Shown here one piece after another: positions 1 through 12,035 of a DNA stretch of 64,000 nt. Source of the stretch: Brevibacterium antiquum CNRZ 918 (lineage in GTDB: Bacteria > Actinomycetota > Actinomycetes > Actinomycetales > Brevibacteriaceae). Made by a program: the position numbers and the translations under genes. The DNA lies in assembly GCF_900169145.1 (NCBI RefSeq), contig NZ_FXZD01000007.1, positions 168,454-232,453 of the forward strand, written 5' to 3'. The notes under the pieces were generated by a model. That model did not search any database. It was not told where the DNA came from and saw only the letters and a list, made by a program, of their open reading frames with translations. Each line of letters opens with the position of its first letter. Position 1 is the stretch's first letter.

Positions 1-614
1 GCCTGGTGTTCTTCACCACCCCAGATGTCGGCAACGATCTGGGCGTGTCCGCAACCTCCACTTCCGTTCTAATCAAGGTCGATCCGAATGCCTCGGTCGC
101 CGACATATTCCGGATCCAACAGGATGTGGCCGAAGAACTCGACGTCACCAGTGACGACGTGAGCGGTTCTGCAGTGAGCCGGGGCCAATACTCCGAAATC
201 ATCGACGTCCTCCTCATAGTTTCTGTGGCCCTGCTGCTCATCGCGGTCCTCATCGCCTTGCTCGGTGTCTCAAACACGGTGAGCTTGTCGGTGATCGAAC
301 GTCGGCGCGAGAACTCTCTGCTGCGGGCGCTGGGCCTGAGCATCTCCCAGCTCAGGTCGCTCCTCGCTCTCGAAGCCACTCTCATCTCCTCAGTGGCGGC
401 ACTCATCGGTCTCCTCCTCGGCGGGGCACTCGGCATTGTCGGCACCCGGCTGATCTCCCACGACTATTCCCATCGGCTCATCGTTGACTGGTCGCTTCCC
501 GCCACATTGGGCATCCTGCTGGTGGCGATCCTCGCCGGCCTGCTCTCCGCCTTGGCACCGGCCAGACGGGCCGCACAGCTGTCACCGGTCGAAGGACTCA
601 AACAGGAGAACTGA
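1..614 (+). CDS. FtsX-like ABC transporter permease, C-terminal part
   Basis: Membrane subunit of a MacB/FtsX-type ABC transporter; only the last ~203 codons are present and the frame stays open to the left edge. The visible part has a periplasmic-type segment (to about residue 65), then three hydrophobic helices near residues 66-92, 122-148 and 163-187. It ends in SPVEGLKQEN, a common FtsX-domain tail in which the Pro-x-Glu-x-Leu lies just after the last helix. A GTG at position 6 is probably internal. The substrate cannot be told; MacB-like systems export lipoproteins, peptides or drugs. The partner ATPase should lie upstream. Confidence 0.85.
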   Translation, partial: LVFFTTPDVGNDLGVSATSTSVLIKVDPNASVADIFRIQQDVAEELDVTSDDVSGSAVSRGQYSEIIDVLLIVSVALLLIAVLIALLGVSNTVSLSVIERRRENSLLRALGLSISQLRSLLALEATLISSVAALIGLLLGGALGIVGTRLISHDYSHRLIVDWSLPATLGILLVAILAGLLSALAPARRAAQLSPVEGLKQEN

Positions 615-659
615 CCCCGCCGAGGCTGATGCAGTGGTGAGGATGATAGAAATGCAGGC

Positions 660-1835
660 ATGAAATCTGCGTGGGCATCTGTTCTGATCGTCATCGGAAT
701 CGTTGTCGCCGCATTCAACTTGCGTCCAGGCGTGACGGGACTGTCACCTCTGCTGGATGCCATGGGCGCCGAGATCCATCTCAGCGCGGTCTTCCTGGCA
801 GTCATCGGAATGCTGCCGCCGCTGCTCTACGGAATCAGCGGCTTCATCACACCACGGCTGTACAACCGCTTCTCTGGTCTGACGATCTCTCTGGCAGTCA
901 TGATCATGATCACGGCGGGTCTGGGCCTGCGTGCGGTTGTCGACTCTCCCGCGATCTTCCTGGCGCTCAGCATCCTCGCACTCCTGGGCATGGGCATCGG
1001 CAATGTGGTTGTGCCACCGATCGTGAAGTCCTACTTCCCTGATCGTGTCGCACTGATGTCGACAGTGCACGTGGGCCTGCTGCAGCTGGGGACATTCATC
1101 CCCCCGCTCGTGGCAGTGCCTCTGGCGTCGAAGTTCGAATGGCGTGGGTCACTGCTCGTGTGGGCTGCGTCCGCAGCAGTGGGGATCGCCGTCTGGGTCG
1201 TGATCGTCGTGCTCAAACCTGCACCCCGTTCTCAGGTCTCGGCCACAGTCGTCGGCGGAAGCGAACTTCTGCGACTGGTCAAGACCCGTCGTGCCTGGGC
1301 ACTGATGACGATGACCGGGCTGACCTCCTTCAACAACTTCATCCTATTCACATGGCTGCCCACCCTGCTGACACGCTCGGGCTTCGACCCGGCATTCGCG
1401 GGAGCCATGCTCGCCCTTGTGACCGCCATTCCCCTCGTCCTCGGGTTCGTCCTGCCGCTTCTGGCACAGAAGATGTCCACCGCTTCACCGATCGTCATTG
1501 CCTTCTGCGGCTGCCTGGCCGCCGGGTACCTCGGTCTGTGGCTCATCCCCGAAGTCGCACCAGTGCTGTGGACGGTCCTGTTAGGCATCGGAATCTCGAC
1601 GTTCCCACTGGCCCTGACCCTGATCACCCTGCGCTCTCGCAGCGCCGACGCCTCGGCAGCGCTGTCGGGCTTCGTCCAAGGCGGCGGCTATCTGATGGCT
1701 GCCACCGGCCCCCTGATCTTCGCTTTCCTGATCCAGAATTTTGACGCTACGTGGCCCGCCTATGCCGTGGTGCTGGCCTCCATCGCGGTGAAGTTCGCAG
1801 TCAGCTTCTCCGCCTGCCGCCCCGGCTCGATCTGA
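660..1835 (+). CDS. CynX/NimT-family MFS transporter
   Basis: A 391-aa major facilitator with about 12 hydrophobic helices over its whole length. The N-terminal FNLRPGVTGLSPLL (residues 19-32) is the typical opening of the cyanate/2-nitroimidazole (CynX/NimT) branch, whose members export or import small organic compounds. It begins 45 bp after the permease stop. There is no strong ribosome-binding site, only gcagg before the ATG, and a TAGAAAT stretch sits 6 bp upstream, so a short leader or leaderless start is possible. No cyanase gene is adjacent, so cyanate is not implied. Substrate unknown. Confidence 0.85.
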   Translation: MKSAWASVLIVIGIVVAAFNLRPGVTGLSPLLDAMGAEIHLSAVFLAVIGMLPPLLYGISGFITPRLYNRFSGLTISLAVMIMITAGLGLRAVVDSPAIFLALSILALLGMGIGNVVVPPIVKSYFPDRVALMSTVHVGLLQLGTFIPPLVAVPLASKFEWRGSLLVWAASAAVGIAVWVVIVVLKPAPRSQVSATVVGGSELLRLVKTRRAWALMTMTGLTSFNNFILFTWLPTLLTRSGFDPAFAGAMLALVTAIPLVLGFVLPLLAQKMSTASPIVIAFCGCLAAGYLGLWLIPEVAPVLWTVLLGIGISTFPLALTLITLRSRSADASAALSGFVQGGGYLMAATGPLIFAFLIQNFDATWPAYAVVLASIAVKFAVSFSACRPGSI

Positions 1836-1920
1836 TCTGGGCACCCCACGAGCCGAGAGGATGCTGAAGACGATGCTGAGGACTATGACACCTGATTCGC
1901 CGTCGACAACCGGACACGAG

Positions 1921-1926
1921 TAATCT
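1921..1926 (+). promoter_or_regulatory. -10 box for a leaderless transcript of the ArgS-like gene
   Basis: TAATCT ends 6 nt before the GTG at 1933, so transcription should start at or next to the start codon. No Shine-Dalgarno sequence precedes the GTG. Actinobacteria use leaderless mRNAs often. A clear -35 is not visible. Confidence 0.45.
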
Positions 1927-1932
1927 GATCGA

Positions 1933-2835
1933 GTGACCCCGGAACTTCTGCAGACCGCTCTGGCGCGTGCGCTGGCGAGCGCCGCCGCCGCACGTGGAAT
2001 CGACAGCGGGCCTGTTGCGAGCCCGCACCTTCGCCGGTCGCAGGCACAGCGTCACGGGGACTGGGTCTCGACAATCGCACTGCGCAGTGCTGCGACTCTG
2101 CACACCGAGCCCAGGAGCCTGGCAGAGGAGATCGCGGCAATGCTGCGTGACGACACCGGAGTGACCCGAGTCGACGTCGCCGGCCCCGGGTTCCTCAACA
2201 TTTCAGTCAGTCCCAGCAGCCTCGCCCAGATCGCCGCTGACATCGTCAGCGCCGAGACGGCATTCGGTCCAGATCACGACACGGCAGCGCGTATCGAAAC
2301 CACAGTCAACTGTCGCCTCTCCTCCAGCTGCGAGCTGCAGGCTCTGCACCCCGCTGTGGGGACCGACGTGCTTCGCTTCACGGCCGCACGTGGCGCCGCA
2401 GTGTCATCGCATCTGGGCGATATGAGATTGCTGCGCAGAGCCCACCCGGACAACCCTGTGTACCTCGTCCAGTTCGCCCACGCCTCAGCCTGCCGAATCG
2501 AACGCCGTGCAACATCGGCTGGAATCGACGCCTCCGACTTCGACCCCTACACCCTGACCGATGACACTGAGACTGCGCTGGCTGCAGCGCTGGCCGACTT
2601 CATCGCCACGACGGGCCGCGCCGCCTCCCTCGGCGAACCACAGCGCATCACCTGCCTCCTCGAAGCCGCATCTCAGCTGTTTCTGGACTGGGTGGACGCA
2701 TGCCCTGTGACACCGAGCGTCGACGAGGACATCACGCGACTCCACGCTTCCCGGCTGGTCCTCGACCGAGCCGCCATCATCGTCCTGACCACAGGACTTC
2801 GACTACTGGGCGCCTGCGCCCCGGAGAGGATGTAA
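1933..2835 (+). CDS. ArgS-related protein without catalytic domain (anticodon-binding type)
   Basis: A 300-aa protein that looks like arginyl-tRNA synthetase with the middle removed. Residues 1-115 resemble the ArgS N-terminal additional domain (AGPGFLN at 83-89). Residues ~130-300 resemble the DALR anticodon-binding helical domain, including YLVQFAHAS at 177-185. The Rossmann catalytic core with HIGH and KMSKS motifs is absent, and 300 aa compares with about 550 for true ArgS, so it should not charge tRNA. It sits where argS lies in mycobacteria and corynebacteria, directly before lysA. Its stop overlaps the lysA start (TAATG), so the two are coupled. An ArgS-related anticodon-binding family (called NrtL in some annotations) fits, but I could not check this. 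The GTG start is supported by the -10 box just upstream. Confidence 0.75.
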   Translation: MTPELLQTALARALASAAAARGIDSGPVASPHLRRSQAQRHGDWVSTIALRSAATLHTEPRSLAEEIAAMLRDDTGVTRVDVAGPGFLNISVSPSSLAQIAADIVSAETAFGPDHDTAARIETTVNCRLSSSCELQALHPAVGTDVLRFTAARGAAVSSHLGDMRLLRRAHPDNPVYLVQFAHASACRIERRATSAGIDASDFDPYTLTDDTETALAAALADFIATTGRAASLGEPQRITCLLEAASQLFLDWVDACPVTPSVDEDITRLHASRLVLDRAAIIVLTTGLRLLGACAPERM

Positions 2836-4259
2836 TGCCTGCCCACATCGCCGGCACCTTGCACGCCACACCCGCACCCGTGTGGTTGCCCTACCCCGAA
2901 GACGTCAACGCGCTCCTGCCCAGCCTGTGGTCGGACAACGTGACGAAGTCCGACTCCGGTGTCCTCACCGTCGCCGGGCACACAGTCACCGACCTCGCCG
3001 AACGCTACGGAACCCCGACCCTCGTCATGGACGTCGCTGACTTCACCGCCCGGGCCGAGAACTACGTCAGCGCCTACTCGGCCGCCTTCTCCGCAGACAA
3101 GGGCCTGGCCGGAGTCGACGTCTTCTACGCGGGAAAGGCATTCCTGTGCACCGCTGTCGCTCGGTGGGTTCATGAGGCAGGCCTTGGTCTCGACACCTGT
3201 TCCCTGGGAGAGATGATGGTGGCCCGGGCAGCAGGAGTTCCAGGCGAACGGGTCGGTCTGCACGGCAACAACAAGTCTGTGGCCGAGCTCGAATATGCAC
3301 TCGACTACGGTGTGGGACGGATCTTCGTCGACAGCCTCGACGAGATCTCCCTTCTCGAATCGATCGCGGCCGCCAAGGGCACCGTTGCCCCGGTGATGCT
3401 GCGGGTCACGGTGGGAGTGGAGGCCCACACCCACGATTTCATCGCCACAGCGCATGAGGATCAGAAATTCGGTCTCTCCGTCTCCGCCGGAACCGCGGCG
3501 AGGGCCGCAGGGGCCGTGGCGAACTCATCGCATCTGCGTTTCGACGGCCTCCACTCGCATATCGGCTCGCAGATCTTCGATATTTCCGGCTTCCAGGTTG
3601 CTGCCGCCCGTGTCCTGGCTCTGCGAGCAGAGATCATGGCCGAACACGGTGTCGATCTGCCCGATGTCGATCTGGGCGGTGGCTTCGGCATCCGCTACAC
3701 CTCACAGGACACCCCCATCCCGGTGGCTGAGATGGCTCAGGAGCTCGCCGAAGTGGTCGCCAAGGAATGCCGCGGTCTGGGCACGAACGTGCCGCGGATC
3801 TCCATCGAGCCCGGACGCGCGATCGTGTCACCGTCCATGTTCACCCTCTACCGGGTCGGCACCGTCAAAGACGTCGACACCGACAATGGCCTGCGCACCT
3901 ACGTCGCCGTCGACGGGGGGATGAGCGACAACATTCGGACAGCTCTCTACGATGCTGACTATTCGTGTACCTTGGCCAATCGGAACTCCAGTTCCGAACC
4001 CACCATCGTGCGCGTCGTGGGCAAGCACTGCGAATCCGGTGACATCATCGTCCGAGACGAATACATGGGATCCGATGTGTCCTCCGGCGACCTCGTCGCA
4101 GTCCCGAGCACCGGTGCCTACTGCCGGTCATTGGCCAACAACTACAACCACCTGCCCAAACCAGGGGTCCTGGCCGTGACAACGGATAAGGTTGAGTGGA
4201 TCGTGACGCCCGAGGACTACTCTCAGATGTTGCGCAGCGATCCGGGAATGAACGTTTGA
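2835..4259 (+). CDS. lysA: diaminopimelate decarboxylase
   Basis: Catalyses the last step of lysine synthesis, PLP-dependent decarboxylation of meso-diaminopimelate. The 474-aa protein has the family signatures: VFYAGKAF with the PLP lysine at residue 101, HSHIGSQI, the phosphate-binding GGGFGIRY, and EPGRAIV followed by the C-terminal beta domain with YMGSDVSSGD and GAYCRSLANNYN. The ATG at 2835 overlaps the upstream TAA and has ggagagg 8 nt before it; the frame extends further upstream but that part belongs to the other gene. It shares an operon with the ArgS-like gene and is followed after 43 bp by hom, so lysine and threonine branches are linked. Certain. Confidence 0.97.
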   Translation: MPAHIAGTLHATPAPVWLPYPEDVNALLPSLWSDNVTKSDSGVLTVAGHTVTDLAERYGTPTLVMDVADFTARAENYVSAYSAAFSADKGLAGVDVFYAGKAFLCTAVARWVHEAGLGLDTCSLGEMMVARAAGVPGERVGLHGNNKSVAELEYALDYGVGRIFVDSLDEISLLESIAAAKGTVAPVMLRVTVGVEAHTHDFIATAHEDQKFGLSVSAGTAARAAGAVANSSHLRFDGLHSHIGSQIFDISGFQVAAARVLALRAEIMAEHGVDLPDVDLGGGFGIRYTSQDTPIPVAEMAQELAEVVAKECRGLGTNVPRISIEPGRAIVSPSMFTLYRVGTVKDVDTDNGLRTYVAVDGGMSDNIRTALYDADYSCTLANRNSSSEPTIVRVVGKHCESGDIIVRDEYMGSDVSSGDLVAVPSTGAYCRSLANNYNHLPKPGVLAVTTDKVEWIVTPEDYSQMLRSDPGMNV

Positions 4260-4302
4260 GAGCGGGTATGAGTGCCATTGAAGACAGCGAAAAGGTGAAC
4301 AG

Positions 4303-5610
4303 ATGCAGGCTTTGAAAGTTGCCATGCTCGGATGTGGAGTCGTCGGCACCGAGGTCGCCACCCGCATCCAGAACCGGAGCGAGGCTCTGGCCGAACGGAT
4401 CGGTGCGCCTCTGAAACTGAGCGCAATCGTCGTCCGCGACACCTCGAAGCAGCGCCCGGGGATCGACCCGAGCCTGCTGACGACCGATGCGGAGGCGGCC
4501 ATCGCCGACGCCGATATCGTCATCGAGTTGATGGGAGGCATCGAACCTGCCAAAACGCTTATCCGCTCGGCACTCGACCACGGCTCCTCCGTCGTCACCG
4601 CCAACAAGGCTCTGCTGGCCGCTAACTACGGTGAGCTCATGTCTGCGGCGGACACGGCCGGTGTCCGTCTCGAGCACGAAGCCGCCGTCGCCGGTGCCAT
4701 TCCCATCATCCGTCCCGTCGGCGACTCTCTGGCAGGGGACCGGATCGACCGAATCATGGGCATCGTCAACGGCACCACCAACTACATCCTCGATCAGATG
4801 GATTCCGAAGGCTGGAGCTTCGACGAAGCGCTCACGACCGCGCAGGAGCTGGGATACGCCGAGGCGGACCCAAGCGCTGACATCGGTGGCCATGATGCCG
4901 CTGCCAAGGCCGCGATTCTTTCGTCACTGGCTTTTCACGCCCCTGTCTCGATCGACGATGTCCACGTTGAAGGCATCGAAGACATCACACCGGAGATGGT
5001 CGCCACGGCTCGGGACCAGGGATTCGTCATCAAACTCCTCGCCGTCTGCGAACGCGTCAGCGAATCGCCCGCCGGGCCGGGGCTGTCCGCTCGCGTCTAC
5101 CCGGCGCTGCTGGGACGCAGTCACCCTCTTGCAACAGTGCGCGGAGCCTACAACGCGGTCTTCATCGAGGCCGAGGCTGCTGGGTCGCTGATGTTCTACG
5201 GGCAGGGGGCCGGCGGCGAACCGACTGCGTCTGCGGTCCTCGGCGATGTGGTCTCAGTGGCCCGTCGCAAGGTTCTCGGTGGTCGGGGCCAGTATGAGCG
5301 TCCCTTCCACGAGGACTCGACCATCCTGCCGATATCGGCGATCACCACCCGATACCACATCACGCTCGACGTGGTCGATCGCCCGGGCGTCCTCGCCGCA
5401 GTCTCCGAGATCTTCTCCAACGAGGGCGCATCGATCGAACTCATGCGCCAGACCGTGGGAGAAGTCGACGACCAGGGCACTCAGCACGCGAAGCTCGTGC
5501 TCGCCACCCACTCGAACACCGACGCGATCCTGCGGGAGACGGTCGACCGCCTCGGCGGCCTCACCGTGGTACGCGCCGTCAAATCCGTGATCCGTGTAGA
5601 AGGACAGTGA
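4303..5610 (+). CDS. hom: homoserine dehydrogenase
   Basis: Reduces aspartate semialdehyde to homoserine with NAD(P)H, the branch point for threonine and methionine. The 435-aa protein has an N-terminal Rossmann fold ([10 protein letters not shown] at residues 9-18), the catalytic region with [11 protein letters not shown] and [16 protein letters not shown], and a C-terminal ACT domain (~residues 350-430, beginning near [15 protein letters not shown]) that normally senses threonine for feedback inhibition. It is the monofunctional enzyme, not fused to aspartokinase. thrC follows almost immediately. Confidence 0.97.
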   Translation: MQALKVAMLGCGVVGTEVATRIQNRSEALAERIGAPLKLSAIVVRDTSKQRPGIDPSLLTTDAEAAIADADIVIELMGGIEPAKTLIRSALDHGSSVVTANKALLAANYGELMSAADTAGVRLEHEAAVAGAIPIIRPVGDSLAGDRIDRIMGIVNGTTNYILDQMDSEGWSFDEALTTAQELGYAEADPSADIGGHDAAAKAAILSSLAFHAPVSIDDVHVEGIEDITPEMVATARDQGFVIKLLAVCERVSESPAGPGLSARVYPALLGRSHPLATVRGAYNAVFIEAEAAGSLMFYGQGAGGEPTASAVLGDVVSVARRKVLGGRGQYERPFHEDSTILPISAITTRYHITLDVVDRPGVLAAVSEIFSNEGASIELMRQTVGEVDDQGTQHAKLVLATHSNTDAILRETVDRLGGLTVVRAVKSVIRVEGQ

Positions 5611-5612
5611 GA

Positions 5613-6701
5613 ATGACCGAGTTTCCCAAAAAGCACTGGCAGGGAGTTGTCGAGGAATATCGCGCCCTTCTCAATATTGCCGAGACCACACCGGCTGTGA
5701 CCCTGGGCGAAGGCGGGACACCGCTCATTCACGCGGAGAAGCTCAGCGAGCTCACCGGAGCGAACGTGTGGGTGAAGTACGAAGGCCTCAACCCGACAGC
5801 GTCCTTCAAGGACCGGGGCATGACGATGGCCATCACGAAGGCAGTGGCTCAGGGTGCGAAGGCCGTGATCTGCGCGTCGACAGGCAACACCTCGGCCTCG
5901 GCAGCGGCCTACGCCACCAAGGCCGGACTCACCTGTGCCGTGCTGGTGCCCACCGGCAAGATCGCTCCGGGCAAGATGAGCCAGGCCATCGCCCATGGGG
6001 CCACACTGCTTGAAGTGGACGGAAACTTCGACGACTGCCTGACTCTGTGCCGGAAGCTCTCCGAGTCCTACCCAGTTCACCTCGTCAACTCCGTCAACCC
6101 GGATCGCATCGAGGGACAGAAGACTGCGTCCTTCGAAGTCGTCGACGTCCTGGGCGACGCCCCCGACATCCACGTGCTGCCTGTGGGCAACGCGGGCAAT
6201 ATCACCGCGTACTGGAAGGGCTACCGCCAGTATCAGGAAATCGGAGCCGCCACACGCCTGCCGCAGATGTGGGGCTTCCAAGCCGCCGGTTCGGCCCCGA
6301 TCGTGCTCGGCCACCCCGTCGACGAACCCGATACGATCGCCACGGCCATCCGGATAGGCAATCCGGCCAGCTGGCAGCAGGCCGTTGAGGCCCGCGACTC
6401 CTCCGGTGGAGTTATCGACTCGGTCACCGACGATGAAATCCTGCGCGCGCACAAGATCCTGTCCAGGGAAGAGGGAATCTTCGTCGAACCCGGTTCGGCC
6501 TCTTCGGTGGCTGGACTGCTGAAGATGTCCGAGGCGGGCAAGGTCCCTGCCGGGGCGACGATCGCGGTCACCGTGACCGGTCACGGCCTCAAGGATCCCA
6601 GCTGGGCACTGCACACGGCTGACGGTTCCGAGATCGAGCCGAAGCGGGTCTCCGTCGATGCCGTCAGCGCGGCACGGGCTCTCGGGCTCGAAGACAGATG
6701 A
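5613..6701 (+). CDS. thrC: threonine synthase
   Basis: PLP enzyme converting O-phosphohomoserine to threonine. The 362-aa protein carries [11 protein letters not shown] with the PLP lysine at residue 66, [10 protein letters not shown] (phosphate contacts) and [10 protein letters not shown]; it belongs to the short, actinobacterial class. I prefer ATG 5613 (agaagga 9 nt upstream) over GTG 5607, which overlaps the hom stop but leaves only 3 nt to the ribosome-binding site. Its TGA overlaps the thrB ATG, so the two are translationally coupled. Confidence 0.96.
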   Translation: MTEFPKKHWQGVVEEYRALLNIAETTPAVTLGEGGTPLIHAEKLSELTGANVWVKYEGLNPTASFKDRGMTMAITKAVAQGAKAVICASTGNTSASAAAYATKAGLTCAVLVPTGKIAPGKMSQAIAHGATLLEVDGNFDDCLTLCRKLSESYPVHLVNSVNPDRIEGQKTASFEVVDVLGDAPDIHVLPVGNAGNITAYWKGYRQYQEIGAATRLPQMWGFQAAGSAPIVLGHPVDEPDTIATAIRIGNPASWQQAVEARDSSGGVIDSVTDDEILRAHKILSREEGIFVEPGSASSVAGLLKMSEAGKVPAGATIAVTVTGHGLKDPSWALHTADGSEIEPKRVSVDAVSAARALGLEDR

Positions 6702-7633
6702 GCGTGAGGATCCAGATCGAGGTTCCGGCCACCTCGGCGAACCTGGGCCCCGGTTATGATGCCTTCGGCCTTGCTCTCGGGATCTTCGATACGCTGACTC
6801 TGACGATCCATGATGACCCTGTCGACCCCAGCACCTGCGTGAGGGTGACGGGGGAGAGCGCTGAGACTCTGCCGACGGATCGGTCCCATCTCATCATGCG
6901 GGTGATCGGTGATGTGCTCAATGCAGAGTATCCGGAGGCCCCCGCCGGCCTGGGGGAGCGGCTCAGCTTGGACTGTGTCAACCGGATACCCCATTCTCGC
7001 GGCCTGGGGTCCTCCGCGGCGGCGATCGTGGGCGCCATTGCGCTGGCCGGTGAGGTCGGCGCTCACGCCGGAGGTCAGAAGCTGAGCAGGCAGCGTGTGC
7101 TTGAGCTCGCCTCCGAACTCGAGGGCCACCCCGACAATGCGGCCCCTGCCGTCTCCGGGGGACTGACCATCTCCCTGCCGGATCCTGCGCGCTCGTGGCA
7201 GGTACCGGCCAACACCATCGCCGAGGTGACCGTGCTGGTGCCCGACGTACGTCTGGACACGGAGATCGCTCGAAGCGTGATCCCTGCTTCCATCGAACAT
7301 GAGGTCGCCGCAGAGAACTCCGCGCGTGCCGGACTGCTCATCCATGGCTTCGTCACCGATTCCTCGGTTCTGCTGGAGGCCACCGCGGATCGTCTGCATC
7401 AGGAATTTCGACGTGATGCGTATCCCGAGTCGATGTCACTCGTCGATGCTCTGCGCGCCGAGGGTCTGCCCGCCGTGATCTCGGGTGCCGGACCCACCGT
7501 CCTCGTACTCGCGAGCACGGTTCCCCCGGCACTGATCTCAGAAGCGGTGACACTCGTTCACACCTCCATTGACCTCGGCGGATATCGCCTCAAAGAAACG
7601 AAACAGACATCGGATTCGCGTGAACGCCGTTGA
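6698..7633 (+). CDS. thrB: homoserine kinase
   Basis: GHMP-superfamily kinase that phosphorylates homoserine to feed ThrC. In the 311-aa protein the N-terminal [18 protein letters not shown] and the ATP-binding [14 protein letters not shown] (about residues 101-114) are typical, as is the C-terminal [14 protein letters not shown] overlaps the end of thrC. The order hom-thrC-thrB is the usual actinobacterial threonine operon. A hairpin followed by T residues lies 23-69 bp after the stop and may end the operon. Confidence 0.96.
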   Translation: MSVRIQIEVPATSANLGPGYDAFGLALGIFDTLTLTIHDDPVDPSTCVRVTGESAETLPTDRSHLIMRVIGDVLNAEYPEAPAGLGERLSLDCVNRIPHSRGLGSSAAAIVGAIALAGEVGAHAGGQKLSRQRVLELASELEGHPDNAAPAVSGGLTISLPDPARSWQVPANTIAEVTVLVPDVRLDTEIARSVIPASIEHEVAAENSARAGLLIHGFVTDSSVLLEATADRLHQEFRRDAYPESMSLVDALRAEGLPAVISGAGPTVLVLASTVPPALISEAVTLVHTSIDLGGYRLKETKQTSDSRERR

Positions 7634-7638
7634 GCACG

Positions 7639-7644
7639 TAAACT
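7639..7644 (+). promoter_or_regulatory. possible -10 box of the rho promoter
   Basis: TAAACT lies just after thrB. The same hexamer stands before the DUF2550 gene in this window. A -35 is not convincing. If used, transcription would begin near 7651 and the hairpin at 7656-7698 would be the first element of the rho leader. Confidence 0.3.
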
Positions 7645-7655
7645 AAGAGTGTTCC

Positions 7656-7702
7656 GTCAGTGATCGGATTCTGCGGTATGCATCGCGAATCCACTGACTT
7701 TT
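7656..7702 (+). terminator. hairpin with T-run: thr operon terminator or rho leader attenuator
   Basis: GTCAGT (7656-7661) pairs with ACTGAC (7693-7698), and inside it GGATTC (7666-7671) pairs with GAATCC (7687-7692). Four T residues follow. Two weaker hairpins come next: CCTGC/GCAGG at 7722-7741, and CACC/GGTG near 7756. Position fits either a terminator for thrB or an attenuator controlling rho. Confidence 0.5.
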
Positions 7703-7830
7703 CACAAATTCTGGAACGTCTCCTGCTCATTCTTAGGCAGGTTATCTTTCACAATGCACCGTCAATGGTGTTTCCGTCGCCGTGAGTAAACGGCTCTTGC
7801 CGCACGGCCGAAAGAGGGAGAAGGACCTTC

Positions 7831-9978
<2,148 letters not shown>

Positions 9979-9979
9979 G

Positions 9980-11059
9980 ATGGCTGACGATGACACCCTT
10001 ACAGCCAGCGTCAGCGCACTGCTCGACGAGCATGCACGTCTGCAGTCGGAACTCTCCGATCCTGCGGTGCACGCTGACGCTGGCCGCGCCAAGAAGCTGA
10101 CCAGGCGCTACGCAGAACTCGACAAGGTCGCTGTGACCGCTCGTCGGTTCGCCCAGCTCGAAGACGACGCCGCCGCCGCGGAAGAACTCGCGGCCGACGA
10201 TGCCGAATTCGGCGCTGAGGCCACACGCCTGCACGAGGAAGCCTCGGACGTCGAGGCCGAACTCAGAGACCTCTTGGTTCCCAGCGACCCCGACGATGCA
10301 CGCGATGCGATCATCGAGATCAAAGCTGGTGAGGGTGGCGACGAATCCGCGCTGTTCGCAGGAGATCTCCTGCGGATGTACCAGCGCTGGATCGACTCGC
10401 GCGGATGGTCCTCGCAGATCCTGGATGCCACGCATTCTGACCTCGGAGGCTACAAAGACGTGACCCTGGCCCTGAAGGCCAAGGATGACGGTGCCTACGG
10501 GTGGGTGAAGTTCGAAGGTGGTGTCCACAGGGTCCAACGCGTGCCCGTGACCGAATCCCAAGGACGCATCCACACCTCGGCTGCCGGCGTGCTCGTGTTT
10601 CCGGAAGTGGACGAGCCGGAAGAAGTGGCGCTCGATGACAACGATCTGCGCATCGATGTCTACCGATCTTCGGGCCCCGGCGGTCAGTCCGTGAACACGA
10701 CGGACTCCGCCGTGCGCATCACCCATGTACCGACGGGCATCACCGCCAGCTGTCAGAACGAGAAATCGCAGCTGCAGAACAAGGAAGCAGCACTGCGGAT
10801 GCTGCGCGCCCGCATCCTGGCCAAACAGGCCGAGGAAGCCGCAGCCGAGGCCGCGGACATTCGACGGTCCCAGGTTCGCACCGTTGACCGTTCGGAACGC
10901 ATCCGCACCTACAATTTCCCCGAAAACCGGATCACGGATCATCGGACTGGCTACAAGGCCTACAACCTTGACCAGGTTCTCGCCGGCGACCTCGACCCTG
11001 TCATCGGTTCCTGCCGTGAGGCTGACAAAACAGCACGACTCGACGCGCTGGGAGACTGA
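9980..11059 (+). CDS. prfA: peptide chain release factor 1
   Basis: Recognises UAA and UAG and triggers peptide release. The 359-aa protein contains GGQ within [16 protein letters not shown] (the methylated glutamine, substrate of PrmC) and the usual N-terminal coiled helices; the codon-recognition tripeptide region is present before it. The ATG is one base after the rho stop, so expression follows rho. In M. tuberculosis rpmE (bL31) lies between rho and prfA; it is missing here. prmC follows. Confidence 0.96.
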   Translation: MADDDTLTASVSALLDEHARLQSELSDPAVHADAGRAKKLTRRYAELDKVAVTARRFAQLEDDAAAAEELAADDAEFGAEATRLHEEASDVEAELRDLLVPSDPDDARDAIIEIKAGEGGDESALFAGDLLRMYQRWIDSRGWSSQILDATHSDLGGYKDVTLALKAKDDGAYGWVKFEGGVHRVQRVPVTESQGRIHTSAAGVLVFPEVDEPEEVALDDNDLRIDVYRSSGPGGQSVNTTDSAVRITHVPTGITASCQNEKSQLQNKEAALRMLRARILAKQAEEAAAEAADIRRSQVRTVDRSERIRTYNFPENRITDHRTGYKAYNLDQVLAGDLDPVIGSCREADKTARLDALGD

Positions 11060-11093
11060 CCTGAATCCGCGCCCGCCCGCTTCCGAAGAGGAC

Positions 11094-11981
11094 GTGTCGA
11101 CGGTGCTGCGCGGGGCCGCTCAGCTGCTGGCCGACGCCGACGTACCCAATCCTGATCCGGACTCCGCAGCTCTGCTCGCCCACGCATGGGGAATCGAGGC
11201 CTCCGACCTGGCGCGCAAACGCCTCTTCGGCGAGACTGTTCCCGCCGGAGTCACCGAAGTCTTCGCACAACTCGTCGACCGGCGGCGTCAGCGGGTCCCA
11301 CTTCAGCACATCATCGGAGTCGCAGCCTTTCGTCACCTCGAACTGCAGGTCGGTCCTGGAGTCTTCGTCCCCCGCCCTGAGACTGAGCTCCTCGTCACAG
11401 AGGTCCTCGAGGAGCTGGACAGGCAACAGAACGCCCACGAGGGCTTAGTCATCGATCTGTGCTCCGGTTCGGGCGCGATCACGCTCTCCCTGGCCACCGA
11501 ACATCCGCGGCTGGCCATCATCGGCGTCGAGTCCGAAGCCGAGGCCCTGAACTGGTCGCTGAAGAATCTTGCGTCGGTCAACCTCGGTGATTCGAGAGTC
11601 GAGCTGATCTCCGGTGACGCGACGAGATTCGCCGATGACCGACCAGACCTGTGGGGCAGGGCCGATGTCGTCGTGACCAACCCTCCCTACGTGCCCGATG
11701 ACGCTGTGCCCCGCGATTCCGAGGTACGCGAACATGATCCGGCTGCCGCTCTCTACGGAGGTTCGACGGGCCTGGAAATCCCACGACTCATCCTGTTGCA
11801 GGCGGAGAAGTTGCTGCGTCCCGGTGGATTCTTCATCATGGAACATTCCGAAGAACAGGGTCCACAAGCCTGCGAACTCATCATGTCCACGGCCAGTCTC
11901 AGGCGGGCCGCAACCTACCCGGACTACACTGGACGCGACCGCTACACGGTGGCCCATCGTGTGACAGGGGTCGACCTGTGA
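11094..11981 (+). CDS. prmC: release factor glutamine methyltransferase
   Basis: Class I SAM-dependent methyltransferase (HemK/PrmC) that N5-methylates the GGQ glutamine of release factors; the substrate gene prfA is directly upstream. Features are the N-terminal helical substrate domain, SAM-binding VIDLCSGSGAITLSLA, and the catalytic NPPY in VTNPPYVPDD near residue 195. The start is uncertain. GTG 11094 gives a family-like N-terminus (VSTVLRGAAQLLADADVP) with gaagagg close upstream; GTG 11103 or CTG 11061 are alternatives. The frame is open far into prfA but that part is not protein-like. Confidence 0.92.
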   Translation: MSTVLRGAAQLLADADVPNPDPDSAALLAHAWGIEASDLARKRLFGETVPAGVTEVFAQLVDRRRQRVPLQHIIGVAAFRHLELQVGPGVFVPRPETELLVTEVLEELDRQQNAHEGLVIDLCSGSGAITLSLATEHPRLAIIGVESEAEALNWSLKNLASVNLGDSRVELISGDATRFADDRPDLWGRADVVVTNPPYVPDDAVPRDSEVREHDPAAALYGGSTGLEIPRLILLQAEKLLRPGGFFIMEHSEEQGPQACELIMSTASLRRAATYPDYTGRDRYTVAHRVTGVDL

Positions 11982-12035
11982 CCATGGACCACCCGGTTCG
12001 GGCCACTGACCACCATGATTCGAAACGGAGAATTC

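Noticed and set aside
5607..5609. GTG as thrC start
   Set aside because: Only 3 nt from the ribosome-binding site; ATG 5613 fits better.
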